Assembly: GCF_900182815.1 (NCBI RefSeq)
Contig: NZ_FXUA01000002.1
Span: 1 to 64,000, forward strand
Direction: 5' to 3'
Length of the DNA: 64,000 bases
DNA from: Algoriphagus winogradskyi
GTDB taxonomy: Bacteria; Bacteroidota; Bacteroidia; Cytophagales; Cyclobacteriaceae
Within the stretch, counting starts at the first letter, position 1. Each line of letters opens with the position of its first letter. The notes below the pieces were generated by a model. It did not search any database. It worked only from the letters and a program-made list of their open reading frames with translations, and was not told the DNA's origin. Below, in pieces: positions 16,861 to 26,236 of this stretch. Position numbers and translations under genes: made by a program.

Positions 16861-17397
16861 ATGAAGAAGTACTTTTTTACATTCATAATGATTTGCGTTG
16901 CCGCGAGCTTTTCAAATGCCCAAGAAATTGTTTATCCAGCGATTCAAGGATATGGCGGAGTGAATGAAGTTCCTTTCGAAACCATCAAACCTGATCCTAC
17001 GCAGCACTATAAATTTGTAGTTGAAATAAATAATAGAATTGAAGATAAAAAGGAGCTTTCCGGCTATCTGGACTATGCGGCAAAAATGTACAATGTCCAT
17101 ATCTATTCGGGAGTACCAAAGGAAAATATTGACTTGGTGTTTGTGGTTTATGCAGGATCCACCCCGATTACAATTTCCAATGAAGAATACAAAAAGCGCT
17201 TTGAAGTTGACAATCCAAATGCCGGGCTCTTGGAAGAGCTTAAGAAAAATGGAATACGGGTCATCGTCTGTGGACAGTCGATGATGAAGCAAAATTTAGT
17301 GCCGGACATGATCTATCCAGGGGTTGAAATGGCTGTGTCTAGGTTTACTGCGACTACCGATTTGATGAATAAGGGGTATTTGCTTTTTTCGCTTTAA
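16861..17397 (+). CDS. Secreted DsrE-family protein
   Basis: A 178-residue protein with a clear signal peptide (MKKYFFTFIMICVAASFSNAQ) followed by a DsrE/DsrF-like fold. Recognisable pieces are HYKFVVEINN, then KMYNVHIYSGVP, VFVVYAGSTP, LKKNGIRVIVCGQSM. The conserved Cys in IRVIVCGQS matches the sulfur-carrying cysteine of many DsrE proteins. Cytoplasmic DsrE proteins relay persulfide sulfur; exported versions in Bacteroidota are of unknown role. It stands alone and ends before a bidirectional terminator. Confidence 0.8.
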   Translation: MKKYFFTFIMICVAASFSNAQEIVYPAIQGYGGVNEVPFETIKPDPTQHYKFVVEINNRIEDKKELSGYLDYAAKMYNVHIYSGVPKENIDLVFVVYAGSTPITISNEEYKKRFEVDNPNAGLLEELKKNGIRVIVCGQSMMKQNLVPDMIYPGVEMAVSRFTATTDLMNKGYLLFSL

Positions 17398-17480
17398 TCA
17401 GACAGATGATTTCATCCAATCATTTTCACGCCCGTCAGAGAAAAAAACCGGAAACTCGGCAGTAAGTGGTAATTGAAAAA

Positions 17481-17525
17481 ACCAAAGAAGGCAATCAAAT
17501 AGATCGCACTTCTTTGGTATAAAGC
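17481..17525. terminator. Bidirectional terminator between DsrE-like and tricorn protease genes
   Basis: ACCAAAGAAG (17481-17490) pairs perfectly with CTTCTTTGGT (17509-17518). An A-run precedes it and a T-rich stretch (to 17530) follows, so it can stop transcription from both converging genes. Confidence 0.7.
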
Positions 17526-17555
17526 TTTTTTAGCTTGATGCTTTCCCACTAGAAC

Positions 17556-20500
17556 TTAATTCTTTCCATTCTTAAAACTCTTATCAGGATAGGCAGGAGC
17601 CTGAGGAATAGGTCTAGGATCAGCTTTGATCAGTTCTTTCAAATGTTCTATTGCAGCATCTAACTGCGCATCTTTTCCTTCAAAAGTCGCCTTAGGCATA
17701 TTGATCACTTCGATATCGGGAATAAAACCTACTCCTTCGATGAGCCATTCGCCTTCTTCGCCATACACACCATTCATCGGTGCTCTTGCAATACCATTAT
17801 CGGAAAGTGTATTTGATCCGGATAGCCAAACTTCTCCTCCCCAAGTCCGCGCACCGATAGCTTTGCCCATACCCAATCTTCGGAAGCCTTCCGCAAAAGC
17901 TTCTCCATCAGAAGCCGTAAACTCATCCACCAACAAGACCAAATGACCTCGGAACGCATAAGGCATATTCCAATATGGTTCGCCGGTTCTGCTTTTCCAG
18001 TAGAAGAAAACTTCCCGCATCAATTTCTCCAGAATAAAGGAATCTATGTTTCCTCCACGATTTTGGCGCATGTCGATGACCAAGCCTTCTTTTTTAAACT
18101 GAGGGTAAAAATCACGGTACCACTGCCCAATATCTCCTGAGGTCATCGCACGAAGGTGTACATAGCCCAAGGACCCGGCAGATTTAGCCTCTGTCTCTAG
18201 TCTTCGTGTATACTCCCATTCGTTGTAGCGGAGATTGGATTCAGCTTGCGGGGACATGGGCTTAAGGATCTGATCGGTTTTAGCTTTGCCATCAGCAGAA
18301 AGTAAAGAGATACGAACCTGCTTGCCCGCTTTGTCTCTCAATAAATAATAGAGATCTGGCACTTCCATCACCCCTACTCCATCAATGTGTGTAATAATAT
18401 CACCCTCCGAAATACTCAGATCTGGATGAGAAAGTGGCGACATTTCATCAGGATAGTCTGGGTCAGACAGGTAGATATGATCGATGGAATAGGCTCTTAA
18501 CTTTTCATTTCGACTAAGTTTAGCCCCTAGCATCCCGAAATTGACATTATCCTCACCATCTCTCAAGTCACCACCTCGTACCGAAGTGTGTAGTACAGAC
18601 AGTTCGCCTACCATTTCACCTATCACGTCAGATAACTCAGCGCGAGTAGTAACACGGTCAACCAAAGGAAGGTATTTTTCATGCATTGCATCCCAATCGA
18701 CTCCATGCATTCCAGTATCATAAAAATAATCCCGCTCCATCCTCCAGGCATCGGTATAGATCTGCTTCCAATCTTCGCTAGGATCGATGGAGTATTTTAC
18801 ACCACTGATGTCCACTTTGCTCTTGGAAAGGTCAGATACCGGAGATGTACCTAGCTCAACCACAGAAATCATGCTTCCACTCCGAACTAAGATGTATTTC
18901 TTATTAAGCGAAACCGTAAAGTTTCTGACATTATCGATAAAGGCTTTTGGCTCTGGCTTGTTTGAAATCGGGACCATCATCAATGGAGCCTTTTCAGAAC
19001 CTCCGCCGCCTCCTCCATAAAACACACCCATGCCTGGACCTATTTCATGGTAATAAATAGCTTTATCAGTCACAATAAGGTTGGTATAATTTCCCGCTGG
19101 CACTGGTACTTCCCGAAGTCTAGTTTGGATGCCTTCTTCTTCGATAGTTACCGATACTTTTTCAGGCGCTTTCTCTGCTTCTTTTTGCAGTTCATTGTTG
19201 AAAAAGAAAGGAGAAACCAGACCAGACTTAAGCCCAATTTGATAGATTTTCATCTGCTTTTCCCAGAAAGGCTCTGGCTGACGTGTACCCCAAGGACTTC
19301 CAATTACAGACTGAAAATTACGATCAGAAAGGAAATACAACCAATTGCCATCTGCACTCCACTGCGGGCTAAGGCTATTTGCCCGATCAGAGGTCATTGC
19401 AATTCTCTTTTTACTGTCAATGTTGAAAGCATGGATTTGGGAAAAAGTATTGCTTGCAGCTTGGACATAGGCTAGCCATTTTCCGTCAGGAGACCAAGCC
19501 ATATTGGATGTAATATCTTCATCTGAAGTAGTCACCTTGATCTGAGCTCCGCTAGCTTTATCCATGACCCAGATTACACTATTTAAATCTCTGTAGGCGA
19601 TTTTTGATCCGTCTGGCGAAGGAAGCATATCGAATTTAAGGGTAGTTCCATTTTTAGAAACTTGCTTTCCCTCATCCATTCCCAAGCTATTGTATTCGTG
19701 AATTTCAAATTCTGAGCTTTCGTCAGAGAAGGTGAAAATCGACTTTCCATCTGGAGAGAATATTGCATCCCGATAGCGCACACCTTCTTTTCGACTGAGA
19801 CGAACAGTTCTGCCATCTTTCACCGGAACAGAAAATACACGGCCGCGGGTGGTCATTACGACACGTTCCCCATCATTGGAAACGGCCATATTACTTAAGT
19901 ATGACATGGGATCATCTACCCATTTTTCCCGTAGCTGATCAAAATCTGAAATAAGCTGAATGGCTAAGGTCTTTGCAGTGGCTCCTCCTAAATCCATTAA
20001 TTTAAGATCTGCACCGACCCTATAGACGAGTTGATTTCCGGAAATTGAAAACTCCCGAACATCGAAGCTGGGTTCTTTGGTAAGTTGGGCAAGTGCACCT
20101 CCATCCTCATCCATGCTCCAGACATTCACAATGCCGTCTCGGGAGGAAAGAAAATATACCTTTCCTTGATGTGGCACCGGATGATGATCCTCTCCATTAT
20201 AGTCTTTGGTCAATTTTACAGCTTCTGCAGCTCCTTCTTTATACTTCCAAAGCTGGCGAGCTGTGCCACCTTCGTAGCGTTTAGTGACATTATTGTGGAA
20301 AGTCGGCCTAACAAAAAAGTAAGTGGAGCCATCGGCGGAGAAGCTTCCTTCAGCCGCCATTTCCAAAGGGAGCAGTTGTTTCGCGCCGCTTTCTACATTG
20401 ACCGTAACCGTGTTGAGTTTTGGTAGGGTAGAATATTGATTGGTGACGTAGGCTATTTCAGAAGCAGATTTCCAAGCCGTAGGAATCGAAGAAGACGGTT

Positions 20501-20807
20501 CGTAAGTCAGACGCTTAGGAAGTCCTCCTGAAATCGGCATCACATAGACCTCTGTAGGACCTTCGTAACTGGCAGCATATGCAACCCATTTGCCATCAGG
20601 GGAAATCTTTGGATCAGATTCATCTCCTGGATGCGATGTAAGTCGAGTGGCATTTCCACCAGCCACCGTTACTCTCCAAATATCACCTTCAGCGACGAAG
20701 ACCAATTGATCTCCGTTTAGGTCGGGATGCATAAAATAACCCCTAGTAGATTGTGAGAAAGAAAAGTTGCAAATGAGGAGAAAAAGAGGAAGAAAGAATT
20801 TTGACAT
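17556..20807 (-). CDS. Tricorn-type protease (S41 family, beta-propeller)
   Basis: A large exported peptidase of 1083 residues, the full family length. After the signal peptide (MSKFFLPLFLLICNFSFSQ) there are two sets of propeller blades with PDGKWVAY-type PD40/WD40 repeats (about 25-660), a helical cap, a PDZ domain (about 770-865) and the S41 catalytic domain. The catalytic His740 (LSVLHTS) and Ser966 (TASDGEAF) match the archaeal tricorn protease pair in position. Tricorn enzymes trim oligopeptides released by other proteases. A Gly/Pro-rich stretch (GVFYGGGGGGSE) lies near residue 598. It is monocistronic. A decayed fragment of a related gene lies at 25283-25408. Confidence 0.92.
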   Translation of the reverse strand: MSKFFLPLFLLICNFSFSQSTRGYFMHPDLNGDQLVFVAEGDIWRVTVAGGNATRLTSHPGDESDPKISPDGKWVAYAASYEGPTEVYVMPISGGLPKRLTYEPSSSIPTAWKSASEIAYVTNQYSTLPKLNTVTVNVESGAKQLLPLEMAAEGSFSADGSTYFFVRPTFHNNVTKRYEGGTARQLWKYKEGAAEAVKLTKDYNGEDHHPVPHQGKVYFLSSRDGIVNVWSMDEDGGALAQLTKEPSFDVREFSISGNQLVYRVGADLKLMDLGGATAKTLAIQLISDFDQLREKWVDDPMSYLSNMAVSNDGERVVMTTRGRVFSVPVKDGRTVRLSRKEGVRYRDAIFSPDGKSIFTFSDESSEFEIHEYNSLGMDEGKQVSKNGTTLKFDMLPSPDGSKIAYRDLNSVIWVMDKASGAQIKVTTSDEDITSNMAWSPDGKWLAYVQAASNTFSQIHAFNIDSKKRIAMTSDRANSLSPQWSADGNWLYFLSDRNFQSVIGSPWGTRQPEPFWEKQMKIYQIGLKSGLVSPFFFNNELQKEAEKAPEKVSVTIEEEGIQTRLREVPVPAGNYTNLIVTDKAIYYHEIGPGMGVFYGGGGGGSEKAPLMMVPISNKPEPKAFIDNVRNFTVSLNKKYILVRSGSMISVVELGTSPVSDLSKSKVDISGVKYSIDPSEDWKQIYTDAWRMERDYFYDTGMHGVDWDAMHEKYLPLVDRVTTRAELSDVIGEMVGELSVLHTSVRGGDLRDGEDNVNFGMLGAKLSRNEKLRAYSIDHIYLSDPDYPDEMSPLSHPDLSISEGDIITHIDGVGVMEVPDLYYLLRDKAGKQVRISLLSADGKAKTDQILKPMSPQAESNLRYNEWEYTRRLETEAKSAGSLGYVHLRAMTSGDIGQWYRDFYPQFKKEGLVIDMRQNRGGNIDSFILEKLMREVFFYWKSRTGEPYWNMPYAFRGHLVLLVDEFTASDGEAFAEGFRRLGMGKAIGARTWGGEVWLSGSNTLSDNGIARAPMNGVYGEEGEWLIEGVGFIPDIEVINMPKATFEGKDAQLDAAIEHLKELIKADPRPIPQAPAYPDKSFKNGKN

Positions 20808-20936
20808 AGCTTCTAGATTTAGTAGAAAGTATTCAATCTAATTCATCTGAAAGAAATCCCAATGCCTTTAGTAAAATTTTCGGCTCTGTCTCAATTTTAG
20901 GGGTTTCAAAAAGGGGATTTTTAATGATGTTTAGAT

Positions 20937-21050
20937 AAGAAATATAAAAAATCAGGTAGAGATGTACTTTATCTAAGTTTGATCTTGTATTTTAAACATA
21001 TCAACCATGATTATTTAAGCCTTTTCTAAAATTCATTTTTTAGCTATGAT
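20937..21050. repeat. 114-bp direct repeat, copy A
   Basis: This segment matches 25408-25521 at 111 of 114 positions in the same orientation. It is the upstream region plus start codon of a DUF6090 gene. Copy A contains TAAGTTTG (20974-20981), a perfect Bacteroidota -7 box; two of the three differences from copy B fall in this box. Confidence 0.9.
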
Positions 21051-21105
21051 TTCATTTTTTAGAAAAATCCGACCAAACAAAGTTTCAAACACTATACATT
21101 ATTAG
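21046..21105 (+). pseudogene. Truncated DUF6090 gene start
   Basis: ATG 21046 opens a 19-codon frame MISFFRKIRPNKVSNTIHY ending in TAG. The first nine residues are identical to the DUF6090 gene at 26233 and its upstream DNA matches that of the gene at 25517. The rest of the gene is gone, so this is the stump left by a deletion or replacement. Confidence 0.75.
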
Positions 21106-21206
21106 CAGCAAAAATTTTACAGACAGTGTTGCCAAAAACAACCTTTAAGAAACCAAAAAATCTCTCATTAGATTTCATGTAAAAAAGGTATTTAGTATGT
21201 TCGACT

Positions 21207-23135
21207 ATGAAGTTTTCATTGGTGTTTCTATTCTTTATTGTTTTAATTGAAGTCAACGCTCAAGTACATCTATATCCGGACTCACTCCGCCGAAACCTCC
21301 AAACATTAGAAGAAAAAGATCAGGTATTAGATTTACTACGAATTGCCTTTTACTACGCACAAGAAAACACCGATTCTGCACTAAACTATGTGAATAAAGC
21401 AGAAAAGATTTCCATCAAATACCAAGATACTTTGGGAGAAATCATCACCTACCGAATTAAAGGAGTGGTTTTTTTTGAATCAAACAGGCCTGACTCCACC
21501 ATTTGGTATTACCGAAAAGGCCGTGCACTAGCAGAGCTGGCGGATCAGGACCTTCAACTTGCACATTTCGATAATAACATTGGAATGTACTATTGGAACA
21601 AAGGGCTATTGACAGAGGCACTAGGCCATTTTTATGAGGCAAAAAAAGCCTACGACTTGGAGGAAAATCTTTATGATAAAGCTATGGTATCCAACAACAT
21701 AGGACTAATCTACCAGTCTCTTGGTGATTTTGACAAAGCATTGACATTTGGGGTGGAAGCTCATGATCTCAGACGGGCCATTCCCGATAGCATCGATATT
21801 ATGACCTCATTGGGCAACCTTTCCTTTATCTACACAGAATTGGAAGAGTATGAAAAATCCGACTCCATCATATATGAAAGTCTCAAGATTTCGAATGCAC
21901 TAGACTATCCTATTGAGGAATCAAAATCATACTCAGGATTGGCAACCAACTTGGAAAGAAAGGGAAACAACAAGGAAGCTGAAAGCCTCTATATAAAAGC
22001 AATCGACCTGTCCAAAGACTTGGTAAATCAATCTCATCTGATGAATCGATACGCGGAACTGGCAAATCTCTACCTAAAAACGGGGCGGTTCGAAGAAGCC
22101 GCTCAGCTAGCAGACTTATCGCTACTCATCTCGGATTCTCTTCAAGTAAAATCTGCAAATTCCGCCGCCTTGATGACATTTGCTCTGAGCAAAATAGCTT
22201 TACGGGATCAGGAGGTGGGTTTTAAAGCCCTTGAAGACTACAACAAACTCACCGATTCCCTTTTCAATGCGCAAAAAGCTACCAGTCTTTCGGAAATGGA
22301 AGTGCGATATGAGACAGAGAAAAAAGAGCAACTAATCGCTCTGCAAGAGGCAGATATAGCCCAACAAAGAGCTATCAACCGGATGCAGCTTTTTATCTCA
22401 GCAGGTGGTTTTATTTTGATCTCTCTAGTTGGGGGATTGTGGTACAACAGAAGTCGGTACCGCAAGCAGCTCGAAATCCAAGACCTTAAAGCAGTAGAAG
22501 AGAAAAATCGCCTGAAAGCGGTCATCGAAGCTGAAGAAAAAGAACGCTCACGAATAGCCCGGGAGCTACACGATGGATTGGGTCAAAGCCTCACCGCAGC
22601 TAAAATATTTGTTGGAAGCCTAGGCAAAAACCCTGATTCAGAAGAAGACAAACGATCCAAAGAAAAGTCCATGGGCTTATTAAGTCATTCCATTCAAGAA
22701 GTGCGTCAAATTTCCCACAACCTGATGCCCAAAAATTTTGAGGGACAGGGACTGCTTCAGGCTTTGGAAGAAATGGAAGAACTGATCAATAAAACACATC
22801 AGGTTGATTTTCGCCTGAGTCTAGCCCCATTCGACCTCAGATTGAAAAAAGAAAACCAAGTCCATCTTTATCGAATCATCCAGGAACTGGTAAATAATGG
22901 CTTAAAACACGGTGATATTTCCCAAATTGAGCTATCAATTCAGGAAAACAATCGTACACTCAATATCAATTATCGTGACAATGGCCCTGGGTTTTCAGAA
23001 AAGGAATTGCAAAAAAGTACGGGGATCGGCTGGCAAAATATGACCACCCGTGCGGGATTTCTAGGTGGCACCATCAAATTGAACCCTTCTGACCAAGGTG
23101 CTGATCTTTTGGTCACAGTCCCCAATAGCACATGA
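21207..23135 (+). CDS. TPR sensor histidine kinase (NarL/HisKA_3 type)
   Basis: A membrane-bound sensor kinase. After the signal peptide, an extracytoplasmic region of about 370 residues is built of TPR repeats (for example LAHFDNNIGMYYWNKGLLTE, KAMVSNNIGLIYQSLGDFDK). One membrane segment follows (about 396-414), then a coiled stretch, the HisKA_3 dimerisation box RSRIARELHDGLGQSL with the phosphorylated His, and a HATPase domain with LVNNGLKHG and DNGPGF. The signal is unknown; TPRs suggest a protein or peptide partner. It overlaps the response regulator by four bases (ATGA). Confidence 0.92.
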   Translation: MKFSLVFLFFIVLIEVNAQVHLYPDSLRRNLQTLEEKDQVLDLLRIAFYYAQENTDSALNYVNKAEKISIKYQDTLGEIITYRIKGVVFFESNRPDSTIWYYRKGRALAELADQDLQLAHFDNNIGMYYWNKGLLTEALGHFYEAKKAYDLEENLYDKAMVSNNIGLIYQSLGDFDKALTFGVEAHDLRRAIPDSIDIMTSLGNLSFIYTELEEYEKSDSIIYESLKISNALDYPIEESKSYSGLATNLERKGNNKEAESLYIKAIDLSKDLVNQSHLMNRYAELANLYLKTGRFEEAAQLADLSLLISDSLQVKSANSAALMTFALSKIALRDQEVGFKALEDYNKLTDSLFNAQKATSLSEMEVRYETEKKEQLIALQEADIAQQRAINRMQLFISAGGFILISLVGGLWYNRSRYRKQLEIQDLKAVEEKNRLKAVIEAEEKERSRIARELHDGLGQSLTAAKIFVGSLGKNPDSEEDKRSKEKSMGLLSHSIQEVRQISHNLMPKNFEGQGLLQALEEMEELINKTHQVDFRLSLAPFDLRLKKENQVHLYRIIQELVNNGLKHGDISQIELSIQENNRTLNINYRDNGPGFSEKELQKSTGIGWQNMTTRAGFLGGTIKLNPSDQGADLLVTVPNST

Positions 23136-23776
23136 ATGAAGTAAAAACAATCCTCGTAGATGATCATCCCATCGTCATGGAGGGCATTGAAATGCTACTC
23201 CTAGAAATTCCTGAAATTCAACTTCTAGGCAAATTTACCAAGGGTAAATCGGCACAGGAATTTCTATCCGCTACCGCTGTAGATTTAATTATCACGGACA
23301 TCAGTATGCCAGAACTGGATGGACTACAACTGACCAAGTGGGTAAAAGAAAATCACCCAAAAACCAAGGTCATCATCCTATCCATGCATGACAACGACCA
23401 TTATGTTCAAGAAATCATTTTGGCAGATGCAGAAGGATACCTACTGAAAGAAAATACAAGTGAAGAGCTGGTGAATGCTGTAAACCGAGTCCTCGATGAT
23501 GGTATCTATTATAGTGACCAAATTGTGGGAAAACTCAGATCAAATTTCCAACTCCAAAACAAAAAGCATGAAATCCTTCAATCGCTAAGTGAGCGGGAGC
23601 TAGATGTACTCCAATTGATTATTCAGGAGCTCACCACCCAGGAAATCGCAGATAAGCTATTCATCAGCAGACATACGGTAGAAAGTCATAAGAAAAATCT
23701 ATTCAAAAAAACTGATCAAAACAGCTTAGTAGGCTTAGTCAAGTTTTCAATTTCTAATCAACTCATTAATTTATAG
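23132..23776 (+). CDS. NarL/FixJ-family response regulator
   Basis: The cognate regulator of the preceding kinase. The receiver domain has the acidic pair in ILVDDHP, phospho-acceptor Asp56 in IITDISMPELDG and a Lys in YLLKEN. The C-terminal LuxR-type HTH carries LSERELDVLQLI and EIADKLFISRHTVESHKKNLFKK. Length (214 residues) is normal. Its targets are not evident; the neighbouring 333-residue secreted protein is on the opposite strand. Confidence 0.93.
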   Translation: MNEVKTILVDDHPIVMEGIEMLLLEIPEIQLLGKFTKGKSAQEFLSATAVDLIITDISMPELDGLQLTKWVKENHPKTKVIILSMHDNDHYVQEIILADAEGYLLKENTSEELVNAVNRVLDDGIYYSDQIVGKLRSNFQLQNKKHEILQSLSERELDVLQLIIQELTTQEIADKLFISRHTVESHKKNLFKKTDQNSLVGLVKFSISNQLINL

Positions 23777-23862
23777 GTTCTTGCAAGCTATTACTTAGAA
23801 AAATCTGGGGTAAAGCTCCAGTTTCTATCATACAAGTTTTGCAAGTAAGGAGTCAGAAAGAA

Positions 23863-24864
23863 TTAATCTTTCGACTTATCCAGAGTAATAAACTTCTCCA
23901 TACCCCTGATCAGATCAGCTGCCATTCGTTCGCTGACCTCATCGAGTCCGTCCAACTGCCATTCTTCAATTGCTCCTTCCGATTTATTTATTTTCGCAAT
24001 TTCAAAAGGCTCTACCTCAAGCATGACAGAACTGTAGTTTAAACCATCTCGATACAGATTCATCATACCTGCCCCAATTCTCCCTTTGTACTCCTTGGAT
24101 TGGTCATCATCTATAGGGCCGACAATCCCAGCTTCAATTTCATGCAATACCATAGTTCGCCCGTTCCTGACAAGGCTTACTCCAACTGAGAGAATCAATA
24201 CGGCATCTAAATCCAAATCTTCAACAAGCAATCCAAGTGTGGCCGGCGCCTTGAAGTCCGTTGACATAGTCACAACACTGATTGGATAAAACTCATAGCC
24301 TGATGCGGCAACTGAGCCTTCTCCCGTTTTTGAATTGTACAGGAAAGAGGTAATAGATCCGAGTGTCTTGACCAAACCGCTAGTCTCTATCCGACTACCT
24401 CCTTCTTCATAGATCTTTCGCTTTTCCTCGTCTGTAAGAAACTCACTAGGCTCAACTAGCGCTATCCCCTTCGCTTGGAATTGATCTTGAAATATGGGAA
24501 GAATGGTCTCCAAGAAATGATCTGCCACAAGATTGCTTCCTTCCGGTGTTAGAAAATTTTTCTGATACACGGTGGTTTGTGCCACCTTGGAGGAATTTGT
24601 TACTGAGTAATCCCAAACTTGCATGGATAAAACACCAATTTTCTTAGGGTTTGGTAAATTCTCTTCCGCTAGGAGCTCTTCATTGAGTAAGCCTTGAAGC
24701 TGATCTATCGAGTTGCTGTAATTTCGGTAGTTTTTGACAAGCTTATCCCATTTATTGTCATTTAATTCTGCTATTTCTTGAAGAGATTTTTGTGCAAAAA
24801 CAAGAGTAGAAAAGCACAAAAACAATAGCAAGAAGAAAGTTAAAGGTTTGAATAATGATTTCAT
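23863..24864 (-). CDS. Secreted protein of unknown function (333 residues)
   Basis: The protein begins with a clear signal peptide (MKSLFKPLTFFLLLFLCFSTLVFAQ). The mature part is soluble, rich in Leu and Glu, with no repeats, no cysteine pattern and no motif I recognise. A central stretch (LLVEDLDLDAVLILSVGVSLVRNGRTMVLHEI) looks like a buried beta core. It is monocistronic and convergent with the response regulator gene. Confidence 0.75.
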   Translation of the reverse strand: MKSLFKPLTFFLLLFLCFSTLVFAQKSLQEIAELNDNKWDKLVKNYRNYSNSIDQLQGLLNEELLAEENLPNPKKIGVLSMQVWDYSVTNSSKVAQTTVYQKNFLTPEGSNLVADHFLETILPIFQDQFQAKGIALVEPSEFLTDEEKRKIYEEGGSRIETSGLVKTLGSITSFLYNSKTGEGSVAASGYEFYPISVVTMSTDFKAPATLGLLVEDLDLDAVLILSVGVSLVRNGRTMVLHEIEAGIVGPIDDDQSKEYKGRIGAGMMNLYRDGLNYSSVMLEVEPFEIAKINKSEGAIEEWQLDGLDEVSERMAADLIRGMEKFITLDKSKD

Positions 24865-25025
24865 TTTCGGTTGATTTTTAGATAAATAGAGTTTGGGATT
24901 TAAAAACCCAAATCCCTAATTGAGCATTCTACGATAGTTCAAAAATGGACGATTACCCCTCCAAAATCAACCCCCAATTGTGGGGATATTTAATACCCAA
25001 TTATTGCTATTCTAAAGGTATTGAA

Positions 25026-25408
25026 TTAAAAAATCGCTTGGTTTAAGCTCTTATCTAGGAGTCTTCCACCCCTTATCCCTTTTGGTAGCATCTCCAATGT
25101 TTGGCCAAAAGAATCTGGATAATCAATACTTTTAAACTCACACTTCCAACTTTGCTCATGGTCGGGCTCCACCCAAGGAGATAATATTTATTCTTTGCAA
25201 GTGTCATACTGTGATACCTCCATCTCAAAGGCAATATGCTTCTTACTGTAAGCAAAATGATGTGGAATTGCAATATTCTTTTTCAACTCATTGTGTAAAA
25301 AAACGAGCTAACCTTATCATTTATTAAACCGATTTCCTGGAAAAGCTCAGGTTGGCGCATTCTACGAGGACTTCCAATAACTGGCTTGAAGTTGCGATTT
25401 AGGAGAAA
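25026..25408 (-). pseudogene. Composite gene remnant with tricorn-like fragment
   Basis: Within this 652-bp gap, minus-strand 25408-25283 reads FLLNRNFKPVIGSPRRMRQP then ELFQE. This matches residues about 489-515 of the tricorn protease at 17556-20807 (FLSDRNFQSVIGSP..RQPEPFWE). It is followed in another frame by protein-like sequence (HHFAYSKKHIAFEMEVSQYD, then EQSWKCEFKSIDYPDSFGQT) broken by TAA, ending at TAA 25026. I do not recognise that second part. The tricorn piece abuts repeat copy B exactly at 25408. Confidence 0.65.
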
Positions 25409-25521
25409 AGAAATATAAAAAATCAGGTAGAGATGTACTTTATCCAAGTTTCATCTTGTATTTTAAACATATCAAACATGATTATTTAAGCCTTTTCTAA
25501 AATTCATTTTTTAGCTATGAT
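25408..25521. repeat. 114-bp direct repeat, copy B
   Basis: This is the second copy of the repeat at 20937-21050, with three substitutions. Here it forms the upstream region and start of an intact DUF6090 gene. The box corresponding to TAAGTTTG reads CAAGTTTC, so promoter strength probably differs from copy A. Confidence 0.9.
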
Positions 25522-26236
25522 CTCCTTCCTCCGAAAAATCCGCCAAAAGCTCTTAGCACAAAATAAGCTGACCCGTTATTTGGTCTATGCTTTGGGCGAA
25601 ATCCTATTGGTGGTAATTGGAATCTTGATTGCCCTGCAGGTTAGTAACTGGAATGAAAACCGAAAAGCTAATATCAAACAAACAGAACTGATTAGACAAC
25701 TTTTAAATGACGCTAAAGCAGATTCCGTATTTTTTGAATCAAGAATAATGCTTCAGCAAATAAGAGATACTCTTTTCAATAACTTGGTCAACTTAAGTAA
25801 TGGCCAGTTTGTAGATTCCATTTCTAATCTAAAAATAAATGCAGACCCATTTTTTTTTCGCCTGGCCTTTCAATCAAATCTGATTGCTAACAATCCCAAT
25901 GCTTACGATTTATTAAGTCATGAGAATCTCAAAAACAAATTAAGAGAATACAAAAAAAGGTACGATTACGTAGTAAATGCCATCGAATTGAATAATCGAA
26001 TTTGTGAAGAATATGGTGTTCCGCTACAGATAAAATATTACGATAACATCCTAAAATTACCTGAAAACCCCTCTATAAAAGATTTGGGATTTGCAATTGA
26101 AGATAGGGAAACGGTTGCAAAGTTTGATGTTTTTAAAAATTACGGTATAAATTATTTAGTACAATGTCAAGAGTTTTTAATTGTCAATCATGAACTAATA
26201 GCAATGCTTGAATCATATCTAATTGAAAACGAATGA
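25517..26236 (+). CDS. DUF6090 family membrane protein
   Basis: The conserved N-terminus defines the family: a short basic stretch MISFLRKIRQKLLAQNKLTR, then a single membrane helix (YALGEILLVVIGILIALQVSNWNE, about 22-45), then a mostly helical domain of about 195 residues, probably outside the membrane. Function is unknown; family members often occur in tandem arrays in Bacteroidota. The stop overlaps the next paralogue by four bases (ATGA at 26233-26236), so both are made from one mRNA. Confidence 0.82.
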   Translation: MISFLRKIRQKLLAQNKLTRYLVYALGEILLVVIGILIALQVSNWNENRKANIKQTELIRQLLNDAKADSVFFESRIMLQQIRDTLFNNLVNLSNGQFVDSISNLKINADPFFFRLAFQSNLIANNPNAYDLLSHENLKNKLREYKKRYDYVVNAIELNNRICEEYGVPLQIKYYDNILKLPENPSIKDLGFAIEDRETVAKFDVFKNYGINYLVQCQEFLIVNHELIAMLESYLIENE

